From NCBI RefSeq assembly GCF_015477775.1, contig NZ_JADLQO010000011.1, positions 228,883-292,882 on the forward strand: 64,000 nt of DNA, read 5' to 3'. Below are positions 15,179 through 23,401 of this stretch, piece after piece. This stretch comes from Nocardia abscessus (lineage in GTDB: Bacteria > Actinomycetota > Actinomycetes > Mycobacteriales > Mycobacteriaceae). The notes under the pieces were generated by a model that was not told the DNA's origin, did not search any database, and was given only the letters and a program-made list of their open reading frames with translations. Each line of letters opens with the position of its first letter. Position 1 is the stretch's first letter. The position numbers and the translations under genes are program-made.

Positions 15179-15979
15179 ATGACCACGCTCCCGGCCGGCA
15201 ACGACTCCGACGGCGCCGACCAGAACACCCACGCCCTTCGGCCGGCGGGCACGCGAGATCTTGTCGTCGGTGAGTCTCGGGGAGTGGATGCCCGGGTTGC
15301 GATGAAGACAGAGGATCTCGGCAACGGAAGCCCGGCGCGGAGTGACGGCAACGGCAGGCAAGGGCTGGAGACCATCGGGAGCTTCCGATTCTGGTTTGCC
15401 GACCAGCGGTGGGAATGGTCGGATCAGGTCGCGAAGTTGCACGGGTACGCACCGGGAACGGTGGAACCCACTACGGAGCTGCTGCTCGCGCACAAGCACC
15501 CGGATGACCGTGCCACGGTAGCGGAAACGCTGGCCACGGCGGTGCGGACGGGGGAGCCGTTCTGCAGTCGTCACCGCATCATCGATGTGGCCGGCCGGGT
15601 GCATCACGTGCTGGTGGTGGGAGATCGGTTGCACGACTCCACCGGTGCGACGGTGGGGACCACCGGCTATTACGTCGATCTCACCGGTCGGCTCGACGAG
15701 AACCGGCAAAGGGTGCTGCAGGAGACCCTGCCGGAAGTCGTGGCCGCACGTGAGGTCATCGAGCAGGCCAAAGGCATCCTGATGTTCGTGTACGGCCTCA
15801 ACGCCGAGCAGGCGTTCGGGGTGTTGCAGTGGCGCTCCCAGGAAACCAACACCAAACTTCGCGATCTGGCGGCGAAACTCGTCGGCGCGGTGGTGGCTTT
15901 GGGTGGCGGGCCGGTTCGGCAGCGCACCCAATTCGACCATCTGCTGCTGACCGTCCACGAACGACCGGATCGGACTTAG
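15179..15979 (+). CDS. PAS-ANTAR domain RNA-binding regulator
   Basis: A 266-residue protein. Residues about 60-150 form a PAS fold ('FRFWFADQRWEWSDQVAKLHGY', 'HKHPDDRATV', 'VHHVLVVGDRLHDSTGATVG'). Residues about 175-235 form an ANTAR domain ('REVIEQAKGILMFVYGLNAEQAFGVLQW') with the conserved Ala and aromatic positions. ANTAR proteins bind paired RNA hairpins and prevent transcription termination; PAS-ANTAR proteins are common actinobacterial stress regulators. GAGGAGG at 15166-15172 gives the start. It lies about 100 bp after the small gene following hsp20. Confidence 0.85.
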   Translation: MTTLPAGNDSDGADQNTHALRPAGTRDLVVGESRGVDARVAMKTEDLGNGSPARSDGNGRQGLETIGSFRFWFADQRWEWSDQVAKLHGYAPGTVEPTTELLLAHKHPDDRATVAETLATAVRTGEPFCSRHRIIDVAGRVHHVLVVGDRLHDSTGATVGTTGYYVDLTGRLDENRQRVLQETLPEVVAAREVIEQAKGILMFVYGLNAEQAFGVLQWRSQETNTKLRDLAAKLVGAVVALGGGPVRQRTQFDHLLLTVHERPDRT

Positions 15980-16030
15980 CCACCGGGCCTGATTCGCGCG
16001 GGCGCGGGTGCCCTACCGCATGTGTGCGGG

Positions 16031-16740
16031 TCAGGATGTGGCGATGACAGTGCTGGCCCCGAGCGCGGCGATCAGGCCGACGATCTGACTCCGGCGCAAT
16101 TGTTCCTTCAGCGCGGACACGCTCAGTATCACCGGGACGATCGGGTAGAGCGAAGACAAGACGACCGCCACGGCCAGGTGCTCGGTCCGCGTGGCGAAGA
16201 GGTAGGACACCAGCGCGGCGGCGGCGAGGATGCCGGAGCACACGGCGGTGAACCCGTCCCTATGTCGCCGGGCCGTGGCGCTTCCCCGGATCCGGATGCG
16301 AGCTTCCAGACGACCAGAGCGACGAGAACGACGGCCGCTGCCCGGCCTGCGGTCACCGGCCAGATACCGGAGTCGGGCGTGGCCTGAGCCAACGCGAGGT
16401 ACTGCACGGCGATGCCGACTCAGTCCATCGCCGACCCCGGCGCCGGTGCCCGGATCGGAACCGGTGGTGCCCCCGCGACGAGCCAGAGGGCCGGCAAGGC
16501 AACCGCGATCCCGGCCCACGCGATACCGGTTCCCACGCCGGACAGCGCTCCCCAGCCGAGATCGGCCGGATCGGGCGCGGTGCGGGAGACCAGCAGCCCG
16601 GCGAGGACGGTTGCGGCCAGCCCACCGAGCTGCCCGAGCAGGGCAACACGGCCGAATCCGATGCGGCGGGAGGCGACTCCACCCGAGAAATCCGACAGGC
16701 CGTAGCTCAACGCGGAGACCAGCGCCAGAAGCGGGGCCAT
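16031..16740 (-). pseudogene. Broken EamA/DMT-family transporter
   Basis: From ATG 16740 the sequence reads as a drug/metabolite transporter ('SALSYGLSDFSGGVASRRIGF', helices to about residue 80), but three lesions are visible. First, 'GVGTGIAWAGIAVALPALWL' joins parts that are normally about 30 residues apart, so an internal deletion is likely near 16525. Second, an in-frame TGA at 16420-16422 stands where 'GSAMDW-VGIAVQYLALAQ' is expected (TGG to TGA). Third, a frameshift at about 16262-16275 moves the C-terminal half ('GILAAAALVSYLFATRTEH…') to another frame, ending at 16031. It follows a truncated MarR gene by 2 bp, so both are remnants of one operon. Confidence 0.75.
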
Positions 16741-16742
16741 GA

Positions 16743-17027
16743 TCAGGCTGTCCGGTCCCGCTCGGCCTGACCCACCGGACACACCGCGGATCGGGTACAG
16801 CAGCCACGATCGCACAGCCGGCACAACAGCCGGGCAGCCGCGGACTGACTCGAGCCGACGCGCTTCCCCAACTCCGTCACGCTGATTCCCGGCGAAACCG
16901 CCAGCGTCACCAGAGCGCCCGCGCCGCTGATGCTGACGGCACCGGCGTCGTGTACCCGAGCGAGCATCACGGCGTTGATCGCGAGCGCCGCCGCCCCCAA
17001 CAGGTTCACCAATCGCTCGTTATGCAT
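16743..17027 (-). pseudogene. Truncated MarR-type regulator
   Basis: The 94-residue product starts like a MarR regulator ('ERLVNLLGAAALAINAVMLAR', then the HTH 'ISVTELGKRVGSSQSAAARLL'). It breaks off right after the recognition helix with an unrelated Cys-rich tail ('CDRGCCTRSAVCPVGQ'), so the wing and dimer helices are missing. Typical MarR proteins are about 140-160 residues. Its ATG lies inside a 21-bp perfect palindrome, consistent with former autoregulation. It precedes the broken EamA gene. Confidence 0.65.
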
Positions 17028-17040
17028 GACTCATGCATAA
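17020..17040. promoter_or_regulatory. Perfect palindrome with 10-bp arms, MarR-type operator
   Basis: TTATGCATGA (17020-17029) and TCATGCATAA (17031-17040) are exact inverted repeats around one central base. The start codon of the truncated MarR gene (17025-17027) lies within it, so bound repressor would cover the translation start region. Confidence 0.7.
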
Positions 17041-17220
17041 GATCGCGCCCGGGGTGGATGTCAATGCCGTGCCTCGCAATCCAGGCGGCGTCTATCTGAC
17101 GCGCTGCTGGCATCGGTGAAATGGGCGAGGGGCCGCACGGCTTCGTGGATGCCCCGTGCTTACCCGGACCTCGGCCTGCGAGGCCGATCGCAGAACCCGG
17201 CCGAACTGGGCGAGCCTGCC

Positions 17221-17889
17221 TCATGGCGGCGATGTCGCGCCCCGTGCTGGGCGACCGGATTCTCCGGACTCTGCGGGGCGGCACAGCGTCCGCTCGGCGG
17301 TCACGGTCAGCCGCTCGATCGCCTCCTCGACGGGCAGGCCGCGACCGGTCACGAGCAGATCCAGGCTTTCGAAACTCGTCAGCGCCCACAGCACGTCGGT
17401 CGCCCATTCCGTCGAAACGTCCTCGCGCAGAATGTTCGCCGCGGCGAGTCGATGCGCCAGGTGGGCGACGCCTCCTCGGCGATCCTCCTCCATTGCCCGC
17501 ACCGCTTCGGCGGCCGAGGACGGATCGAGGCGGTCCATGGCGTGCAGCACGCGATAGATCTCGAGGTCACGGGCCTTCATGCGACTCGCGGCGGCTATCG
17601 CGCCGCGCAGGTGTGCGCGCGCGTCGGCCGAGTCGACGGCCGCGGTGAGCTCCCGCAAGCCGGTGCGGCTGGACAGATCCGCGACGAACGCGTCGAAAAG
17701 GCCGGCGCGGGAACCGAAGTCCACATAGATCGTCGACCGTGACACGCCGGCGGCCTTGGCGACTTTGTCCAGGCTCAACGGCTCGGTCGGCGCCTCACGG
17801 AGCTGGCCGGCGACGGCGTCCAGGATGCGGCGCCGGGTCTGGACCGCAGCCTCCGCCCGCGCGGCCTGGTCGTACTTGCGCTTGGTCAT
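17221..17889 (-). CDS. TetR family transcriptional regulator
   Basis: A 222-residue TetR protein. The N-terminal HTH is 'RRRILDAVAGQLREAPTEPLSLDKVAKAAGVS' with recognition helix 'RSTIYVDFGSRAGLF'. The C-terminal ligand domain is helical and unassigned. GGGAGG ends 9 nt before ATG 17889; an upstream ATG at 17898 overlaps the ribosome site and is less likely. It is divergent from the membrane/DoxX-like/methyltransferase operon at 17980-20061 and probably represses it through the dyad at 17949-17963. Confidence 0.85.
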   Translation of the reverse strand: MTKRKYDQAARAEAAVQTRRRILDAVAGQLREAPTEPLSLDKVAKAAGVSRSTIYVDFGSRAGLFDAFVADLSSRTGLRELTAAVDSADARAHLRGAIAAASRMKARDLEIYRVLHAMDRLDPSSAAEAVRAMEEDRRGGVAHLAHRLAAANILREDVSTEWATDVLWALTSFESLDLLVTGRGLPVEEAIERLTVTAERTLCRPAESGESGRPARGATSPP

Positions 17890-17948
17890 GCGGCTCATCC
17901 TCCCATATTTCGATTGACAAGCTGTCCGATGAAAGCGCATCATTTCGC

Positions 17949-17963
17949 CAGACAGTATGTCTG
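17949..17963. promoter_or_regulatory. Inverted repeat, candidate TetR operator
   Basis: CAGACA (17949-17954) and TGTCTG (17958-17963) form a perfect dyad with a 3-bp spacer. It is 17 bp before the membrane-protein start, in the region shared with the divergent TetR gene. Confidence 0.5.
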
Positions 17964-17979
17964 ATGAAATGGAGAGTCG

Positions 17980-18864
17980 ATGAGTGGTCCATCTACCCCG
18001 CGATTCCGCTACGGCCTGCTGGCGCCGTGGCCGGTCGGCCTGGCGCTTGCGCTGGTCAATGCCGCGGTTGCCGTGGTGAGCGCCCCGATGTTCGCGGTGC
18101 AGGCCGGGATCTACGTCGCGCTCGCCGCAGTGGCGATCAGGGGTGTCGTCACTCCGAGGCAGTTGCCAGCGGTGACGTTGGTGGCGGCCGCGATCGTGCT
18201 GTTCGCGATCGCAGGTTTCACCGGAGAACCCACAGCGAGCCGACCGTCATCGATGGTTGTCAACACTGCGGTGCTGTTGGTTGTGTCGATCGCTGTGCTG
18301 GTCGGCGCGGTCGGATTGCTTCTGCAGTTCCGGCGGTCGCCCCGCGTGGGAGTGGCCGTGCCCGCGATGGTCGTGTTCGGGCTCGGGACCGGTGGGTTCG
18401 TGCTGAACCTGCTGGCCCGCTTGGCGATCGTGCTCACCGGCGCCGAGGAACAACAGTTGGCGGTGGAGGCGACGCACTGGTCGGCAGCGCAGTATCTGCG
18501 TGGCACCACCGGCCCGGTCGACTTCGTCGGCTACACCCTGGTCTGGCTGGACCTGGTCCAGATCGCCTACGTCGTCTCCGCCTATGCCGCCGCGGCGGCA
18601 CTGGCCTGGCTGGCCGTTGGAGAATCTGCGGTGCCACGCCGGATCGGGACGGTCCTCACCGCGGCGGGATGCGTCCTGGCCGTCGCGCTCTCGGCCGGCG
18701 CCGGCGCGGCAATTGCCCTGCCACACGCTGCCGACGCGGTACCGGCGACCGTCGCCTTCGTCACCAGCATCCCGTTCATGGCGACGCTGATTCCCTACGC
18801 CCTCGGCGCCGCGATCCTCGCGACCGCCGCACATCGTTCCCCGACCACTCAGGAGTGGAAATGA
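17980..18864 (+). CDS. Integral membrane protein, unknown function
   Basis: A 294-residue protein with about eight hydrophobic segments, small polar loops, and a loop after helix 5 with 'TGAEEQQLAVEATHWSAAQYLRG'. No motif ties it to a named family. It overlaps the next gene by 4 bp (ATGA) and stands first in a three-gene operon with a DoxX-like protein and a methyltransferase. The start at ATG 17980 lies 91 bp from the divergent TetR start, with a dyad between. Confidence 0.7.
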   Translation: MSGPSTPRFRYGLLAPWPVGLALALVNAAVAVVSAPMFAVQAGIYVALAAVAIRGVVTPRQLPAVTLVAAAIVLFAIAGFTGEPTASRPSSMVVNTAVLLVVSIAVLVGAVGLLLQFRRSPRVGVAVPAMVVFGLGTGGFVLNLLARLAIVLTGAEEQQLAVEATHWSAAQYLRGTTGPVDFVGYTLVWLDLVQIAYVVSAYAAAAALAWLAVGESAVPRRIGTVLTAAGCVLAVALSAGAGAAIALPHAADAVPATVAFVTSIPFMATLIPYALGAAILATAAHRSPTTQEWK

Positions 18865-19211
18865 ACATCGCAGCAGTACTCGTGACGGGCTGCCTGGCCC
18901 TTTCAGTGGCCGGCTCGGGTGTGGCGCCCCTTGTCCGCCACCCGAAGATTGTCGACACGGTCGCCGCCGTCGGCTTCCCCGTGCAGCATGTGTGGATGCT
19001 GGGTGTCGTCAAACTCGCCGCCGCCGGCGGGCTCGCCTGCGGGCCGCTGTGGTGGCCGGTGTCGGTCGCGGCAGCGCTCGGTCTCGTTGTCTACTTCGTC
19101 GCGGCGATCGGCACGCATCTGCGTGCGCGCCGGCGTGATGTCGCCGCACCGGCCGTCTTCCTCGCGCTGTCGGTCTCGTCCCTGGTGCTCCTGGCCGGAG
19201 TCGGGTCGTGA
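18861..19211 (+). CDS. DoxX-like family membrane protein
   Basis: A 116-residue four-helix membrane protein. The pattern 'LVRHPKIVDTVAAVGFPVQHVWMLGVVKLAAAGGLACGP' corresponds to the DoxX-like core, where helix 2 follows a short conserved loop. It starts inside the stop of the preceding gene (ATGA overlap), indicating translational coupling. Function unknown; DoxX relatives are linked to redox or membrane stress. Confidence 0.75.
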   Translation: MNIAAVLVTGCLALSVAGSGVAPLVRHPKIVDTVAAVGFPVQHVWMLGVVKLAAAGGLACGPLWWPVSVAAALGLVVYFVAAIGTHLRARRRDVAAPAVFLALSVSSLVLLAGVGS

Positions 19212-19269
19212 CTGCTGTCGACTCGCGCCCAAGCCGAGGCGAACTCCGCCCACCCGATAAGGAACCCTG

Positions 19270-20061
19270 TTGATCAACGACAACTTCCCCCGCACCAACG
19301 CCTACCACCCCGACTGGATTCGCGCCGGCGTCAGCGGCGGCGCGAACTCGTTGTGGCTCACCGAATGGCTCACCGAGGCCATCGATCTGCAATCCGGCAT
19401 GCGCGTGCTGGATCTCGGCTGCGGACGTGGCGCGTCGTCGGTGTTCCTGCACCGTGAATTCGGAGTCCAGGTCTGGGCCACCGATCTGTGGTTCAGCCCC
19501 GACGAACGAGCGGCACGGTTCCGCGACGCCGGAGTCGCGAACTCGGTGTACTCCATCCGCGCGGACGCCCGCGCCTTGCCGTTCGCCGCCGGATTCTTCG
19601 ACGCGATCGTGAGCATCGACTCGTTCGTCTACTACGGCACCGACGACCTCTACGCCAACTACCTGGCATCGTTCGTCCGCCCCGGCGCCACCATCGCCAT
19701 CGCCGGAGCCGGGCTGACCCGCGAAATCGACGGCCCGATACCCGAGCACCTGCGGTCCTGGTGGGCACCGAGCATGGCCTGCCTGCACTCGGCGCCGTGG
19801 TGGCAGCGCCATTGGCAGCGCAGCGGTGTCCTCGACGTCACCCACGCCGACACCATGCCGGACGGATGGCGGCGCTGGCTGGACTGGCAGCACGAGGTCG
19901 CACCGGACAACACCGCCGAGATTCAGGCCCTCGGACAAGACCGAGGCGACTACCTCGGCTACGTCCGCGTGGTCGCCCGCCGCGCCGACCGCCCACTCGA
20001 CCCGCACGTCACCACGGTCGACACCACCTACCAGTCCCAGCCGCTGCTGCGTGAGCACTGA
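19270..20061 (+). CDS. SAM-dependent methyltransferase, class I
   Basis: A 263-residue Rossmann methyltransferase. Motif I is 'MRVLDLGCGRGASSVFL', motif II 'VWATDLWFSP', the post-I region 'DARALPFAAGFFDAIVSID' and motif III around 'FVRPGATIAIAGAG'. The N-terminal 'RTNAYHPDWIRAGVSGGANSLWLTEWL' is found in methyltransferases near sarcosine/cyclopropane-type families, from memory. It begins with TTG 19270, preceded by AAGGA with a 6-nt gap. It is third in the operon starting at 17980; the substrate is unknown. Confidence 0.8.
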   Translation: MINDNFPRTNAYHPDWIRAGVSGGANSLWLTEWLTEAIDLQSGMRVLDLGCGRGASSVFLHREFGVQVWATDLWFSPDERAARFRDAGVANSVYSIRADARALPFAAGFFDAIVSIDSFVYYGTDDLYANYLASFVRPGATIAIAGAGLTREIDGPIPEHLRSWWAPSMACLHSAPWWQRHWQRSGVLDVTHADTMPDGWRRWLDWQHEVAPDNTAEIQALGQDRGDYLGYVRVVARRADRPLDPHVTTVDTTYQSQPLLREH

Positions 20062-20090
20062 CGACGAGGCCGCCGAATTGTCCAGTGCCG

Positions 20091-21308
20091 CTACCAGTAC
20101 TGATGCCGCTTTCCGTCGGTGTCGGCGACGAAGATGACCGCGTCGGCGCCGGCCGCGTCCGCCGGGGTGAGCGGGATGTGGCCGGGCACGATCGGTTCGC
20201 CCGTGCCGATCGACGGGGGAAGCGCGGCGCGCAGCGCCTGTGCCGGAAACAGGGTGCGGCGGGTGGTCGCCTCGGCCAATTCGTGCTGGAGGGTGCCCGG
20301 ATCGCTGTTGGGGTTGGCGTCGGTTGCCAGGAACACGTAGCGCTCGCCGAGGGTGAGCGCGACGAGCGCGCCCGCGCCGCACCAGTTCACGTCGTCCCGG
20401 CCGACCGACATGTGGGACTGCGCACGCTGTAGGTGCACGTTGTGCGCGAAAACCAGGCTCGGCCCGCGGCGCTGCTCCTGGGCGACGATCGCGAGCAGGT
20501 TCTCGGCCATCATCTCGGTGCGCAGGCTGAGCAGGGTCGCGATGCGATCGGGCCCGGGGTCGGCCATGGCCGCGTGATAGCGCAGCAGGCCCTGGGCGGT
20601 GCGCGCGTGCGCGACGGCGTGCTCGTAGCCGGTCGGGTCGGCGAGTCGCAGGCCGGGGGCCGCGCGACGCAGCGCGCTGGCGACATCGTCCGCGACGATG
20701 CGCAGGGCGCGAGCACGGCTGGAGTCGCCGATGGACGCTGCCGGGTCGAACATGGCCGCCTGGTTCGTCCAGTCCGCTTCCTCGCCGAGCAGAGCGTCGA
20801 GGTCGCGGACCGATCGCGGCCGCAGCGCCTCGGGTAGGTAGTCGGCGGCCGAGGACAGGGCGCGTCGCGGGCTCGGTGCGCCGGAGTGCTCCACCGGCGC
20901 GTCGAAGCCGTGGAAGCGGACCCGCTCCGACGGTGTGCGCCCGGCGTTGTGCGCGCGGAGCCATTCGACGAGTTCCCGGTTGCCCGGCACGGCGCCGAAC
21001 CCGTGGCTGAACCCGGTCGCGAGCACCGTGTCGATGTCCGCCGTTGCCCCGCCCACGTAGTCCTCGACAACGGACGCGGCGAAAATATCGGTCTCCAACA
21101 CGATCGACCGGTACCCCTGGTCGACGAGATGACGGAGGAGTTCGTTGCGCAGCAACGGGAACGCCTCGATCCCGTGGGTCGGCTCGCCGAGAGCGAGCAG
21201 GGCAGGCGGCTCGTTCCGTGCGGCGAGCAGTTCATCGAGGGCGCGGCCCAGGCTTGCCGGGTCGTCGAGTTGGCGGCCGATTCCACGCAGTGATGTGGCA
21301 GTAGACAT
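20091..21308 (-). CDS. Erythromycin esterase family protein
   Basis: A 405-residue protein of the erythromycin esterase/succinoglycan-biosynthesis family. Diagnostic segments are 'LLALGEPTHGIEAFPLLRNELLRHLVDQGYRSIVLETD' (His and Glu near the active centre), 'ATGFSHGFGAVPGNRELVEWLRAHN' and 'PSLVFAHNVHLQRAQSHMSVG'. Known members (EreA/EreB) hydrolyse the macrolactone ring, but most actinobacterial homologues have unknown substrates, so resistance is not implied. GGAAAGGG lies before ATG 21308. It is divergent from a TioE-like double-MerR regulator, a common pairing. Confidence 0.85.
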   Translation of the reverse strand: MSTATSLRGIGRQLDDPASLGRALDELLAARNEPPALLALGEPTHGIEAFPLLRNELLRHLVDQGYRSIVLETDIFAASVVEDYVGGATADIDTVLATGFSHGFGAVPGNRELVEWLRAHNAGRTPSERVRFHGFDAPVEHSGAPSPRRALSSAADYLPEALRPRSVRDLDALLGEEADWTNQAAMFDPAASIGDSSRARALRIVADDVASALRRAAPGLRLADPTGYEHAVAHARTAQGLLRYHAAMADPGPDRIATLLSLRTEMMAENLLAIVAQEQRRGPSLVFAHNVHLQRAQSHMSVGRDDVNWCGAGALVALTLGERYVFLATDANPNSDPGTLQHELAEATTRRTLFPAQALRAALPPSIGTGEPIVPGHIPLTPADAAGADAVIFVADTDGKRHQYW

Positions 21309-21418
21309 GAGCACCCTTTCCGGATCGCGTACCCTCGACACTATCGTTGAAGATTCGAGTGAAACTTCTGCCGCTTTTACCTGGTATTGGAGACAAAAGC
21401 CTCAATAGGAGGTGCAAG

Positions 21419-22114
21419 CTGCGGCCCATCGACCTCGCCCGGGAGCACGGGTTGTCCGCACAGGCGATCCGCAACTACGACGACGCGGGCATCTTCCCGC
21501 CGACCGAGCGCAGCGAGACCGGTTACCGGCGCTACACACCCGTGCACGCGCAGGCCCTACGCGTCTTCCTCGCGTTGCGCGGCGGCCACGGGCACCAGCG
21601 GGCAATCGAGATCATGCGCGCGATCCACCGCGGCGACACCGAGTCCGCCTATCGGCTCATCGACGCCGCACATGTCGCGCTGCTCGCCGAACGCGATACG
21701 CGCACCGAGGTCGCGGCAGCCCTGGGTAGCCTGTCCACCACGATGCCGACTCCTGGTCACGGTCGACCGCTGACCGTGGGCGAACTCGCGCGCAGGCTCG
21801 GCGTACACCCGGCCACCCTGCGCACCTGGGAGACCCACCGCATCCTGCGCCCCGAACGCGACCGAGCAACGGGTTATCGCCTATACGGACCGGACTGCGT
21901 ACGCGACGCCGAGATCGCGCGACAGTTGCGCCGAGGCGGGTACTTGCTGTCCCAGGTCGCGCAGTTCATCGATGCGCTGCGCGAGGCAGGCGGGGCGGAC
22001 GCGTTGAGCGCCTTCCTCGACGCCTGGCATGATCGGCTGACCACGCGCAGCCGCAACCTTCTCGTCGGCGCGGCTCGGCTCGACACCTACCTCACCATGC
22101 TCGACCAGACGTAG
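21419..22114 (+). CDS. TioE-type MerR regulator with two DNA-binding domains
   Basis: The 231-residue protein contains two MerR winged-helix motifs in tandem. The first is 'RPIDLAREHGLSAQAIRNYDD' plus 'PPTERSETGYRRYTP'; the second is 'LTVGELARRLGVHPATLRTWE' plus 'PERDRATGYRLYGP'. A helical linker holds a His/Arg-rich dimer segment. The best start is CTG 21419: a perfect AGGAGG (21407-21412) lies 6 nt before it, while the in-frame ATG at 21347 would add 24 residues unlike the family. It is divergent from the erythromycin-esterase-family gene and probably controls it. Confidence 0.8.
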   Translation: MRPIDLAREHGLSAQAIRNYDDAGIFPPTERSETGYRRYTPVHAQALRVFLALRGGHGHQRAIEIMRAIHRGDTESAYRLIDAAHVALLAERDTRTEVAAALGSLSTTMPTPGHGRPLTVGELARRLGVHPATLRTWETHRILRPERDRATGYRLYGPDCVRDAEIARQLRRGGYLLSQVAQFIDALREAGGADALSAFLDAWHDRLTTRSRNLLVGAARLDTYLTMLDQT

Positions 22115-22494
22115 CCGGATCCCGTCGCAACACGATCGTCGGCGTCCGGCGCGTGCCGATGAACTCCTGCCGAAGCCGCCCGGCGGACAAGCTTATTGCC
22201 GTCGGGACGTTGGTATAGCCGCAATCCAGCAAGTGTCGACAACACTTACATCGAGCCGGTGGTTCGCGGTCGGTTCTCGGCATCTACCGTCCGCTTCGAC
22301 CCACAAGTCGGTACCGGATCTGCCATTCGCGCCGCTGTGCGAATAGGGGAAAATACCGACTTCGAATACGAAAAAAACCCCTATAGCGAACACCTATCGA
22401 CAGCAATGGTGGAAGGTGGTAAATCATACCTGACGGTCAACGTCGCCCGCCCGGGGGAAAGAATCCACACATCGGTCCGATGATTGGACTCCCA
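22115..22494. other. Low-GC intergenic region with an inverted repeat
   Basis: About 380 bp, clearly richer in A/T than its neighbours (for example the A-run near 22370-22378). At 22231-22247 AAGTGT and ACACTT form a perfect dyad around CGACA. A frame from 22196 to 22483 overlaps the next start (ATGA) but has poor codon bias and no motif, so I do not call it a gene. ATAGGGG and CCCCTAT at about 22344-22384 could form a weak long-loop hairpin. Confidence 0.45.
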
Positions 22495-23046
22495 ATGATT
22501 ATCAAGAAACTAGTGGCGACCGCTCTGTTGGCCATAGCGTCAACAGGCATAGCAATGGCCACAGCGCATGGTGAGGGCACTCTGGCAAGCCTCACGATGA
22601 ACGGAGTGGACGGTCCTATCTCCTACACCACAACGCTGGCCGCGGATCACCGCAGCGCAGTAGTCGATCTGGCCTCCGGCAGATTCGAGGTGACGCCGGA
22701 CGCCGTCAACGTGATCGCCGATGACGGCGCGATCGTCGGCGCGATTCCGACGACACTGCGTATGGAGACAGGCCAGAATTTCAGCGTCACGCCGTCGCTC
22801 GATCCGTCGGGTAGGACGCTGACGATGACCCCGGCGGCAGGCGTTCCGTCACCCGCCGCGGTCTCACCCGAGGTGCAGGGCCTGATGCACGATGCCCTGC
22901 TCGGCGGTGCCTTGGTGGGCGCGGCGATCGGCTGCGCGATCGGCATTGCCATCGGAATCTGGTTCTTCGTCGTCGGCGCCGTCGTCGGTTGCGCGGTCGG
23001 CGCTGCCATCGGTGCCTGGATCGGCTTCTTCTTCACCCCGTTCTGA
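22495..23046 (+). CDS. Secreted glycine-zipper protein, DUF8020-like
   Basis: A 183-residue protein. ATG 22495 gives a clean Sec signal ('IIKKLVATALLAIASTGIAMA', then 'TAHG'); an ATG 15 nt upstream would spoil it. The middle (about residues 35-125) is a beta-rich domain ('GPISYTTTLAADHRSAVVDL…GRFEVT…VNVIADDGAIVGAIPTTLRM'). The C-terminus is a Gly-zipper hydrophobic region ('GGALVGAAIGCAIGIAIG', then 'GAVVGCAVGAAIGAW') with two Cys. This architecture is common in Nocardia and Rhodococcus envelope proteins now grouped under DUF8020, from memory. A strong hairpin follows. Confidence 0.75.
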   Translation: MIIKKLVATALLAIASTGIAMATAHGEGTLASLTMNGVDGPISYTTTLAADHRSAVVDLASGRFEVTPDAVNVIADDGAIVGAIPTTLRMETGQNFSVTPSLDPSGRTLTMTPAAGVPSPAAVSPEVQGLMHDALLGGALVGAAIGCAIGIAIGIWFFVVGAVVGCAVGAAIGAWIGFFFTPF

Positions 23047-23083
23047 TCCATCATCCTGAAGAACCGAATCGAGTAGTCGACAC

Positions 23084-23112
23084 GGCCGGGCGGGTCACAA
23101 ATCCGCCCGGCC
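23084..23112 (+). terminator. Strong hairpin terminator
   Basis: GGCCGGGCGG (23084-23093) pairs perfectly with CCGCCCGGCC (23103-23112) across a 9-nt loop, 38 bp after the stop of the DUF8020-like gene. Confidence 0.75.
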
Positions 23113-23401
23113 TCTCACTGTCCGAAATGGTCGTTTGGTTCGGCGGCTGGAGTCGGCAGATCCGGCAATGCGGCGATTGTCACCCCGATGACGGCGGGCA
23201 AGCGGCGAATAGGTGGCCGGTGGATCGCAGAAGAATTCACTGTGAGGTGAAGATACTTATCTAAACAATCGTCCATTTCAGCACTTGCGCGCACTGGCGC
23301 GTCCGCTCGGTCGGAGGCGTGGTGCGACCTTCCGCGACACGCGGACGTCCGGTGGAGTGGCATTTATGCTCGCGGTGGACGAGCGACTGGGGGAGCATGC
23401 G
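23113..23401. other. Upstream region of the CHAT gene, no gene seen
   Basis: About 290 bp between the terminator and the CHAT gene. It includes an A/T-rich patch around 23250-23272 that could hold its promoter. In-frame ATG codons at 23285 and 23366 exist but lack ribosome sites. Confidence 0.4.

Noticed and set aside
20091..21308. Macrolide resistance gene
   Set aside because: The family is clear, but most actinobacterial members have unknown substrates and no macrolide genes are nearby, so resistance is not claimed.
22196..22483. Small gene overlapping the glycine-zipper gene by ATGA
   Set aside because: Weak codon bias, no ribosome site and no motif; the overlap is probably chance.
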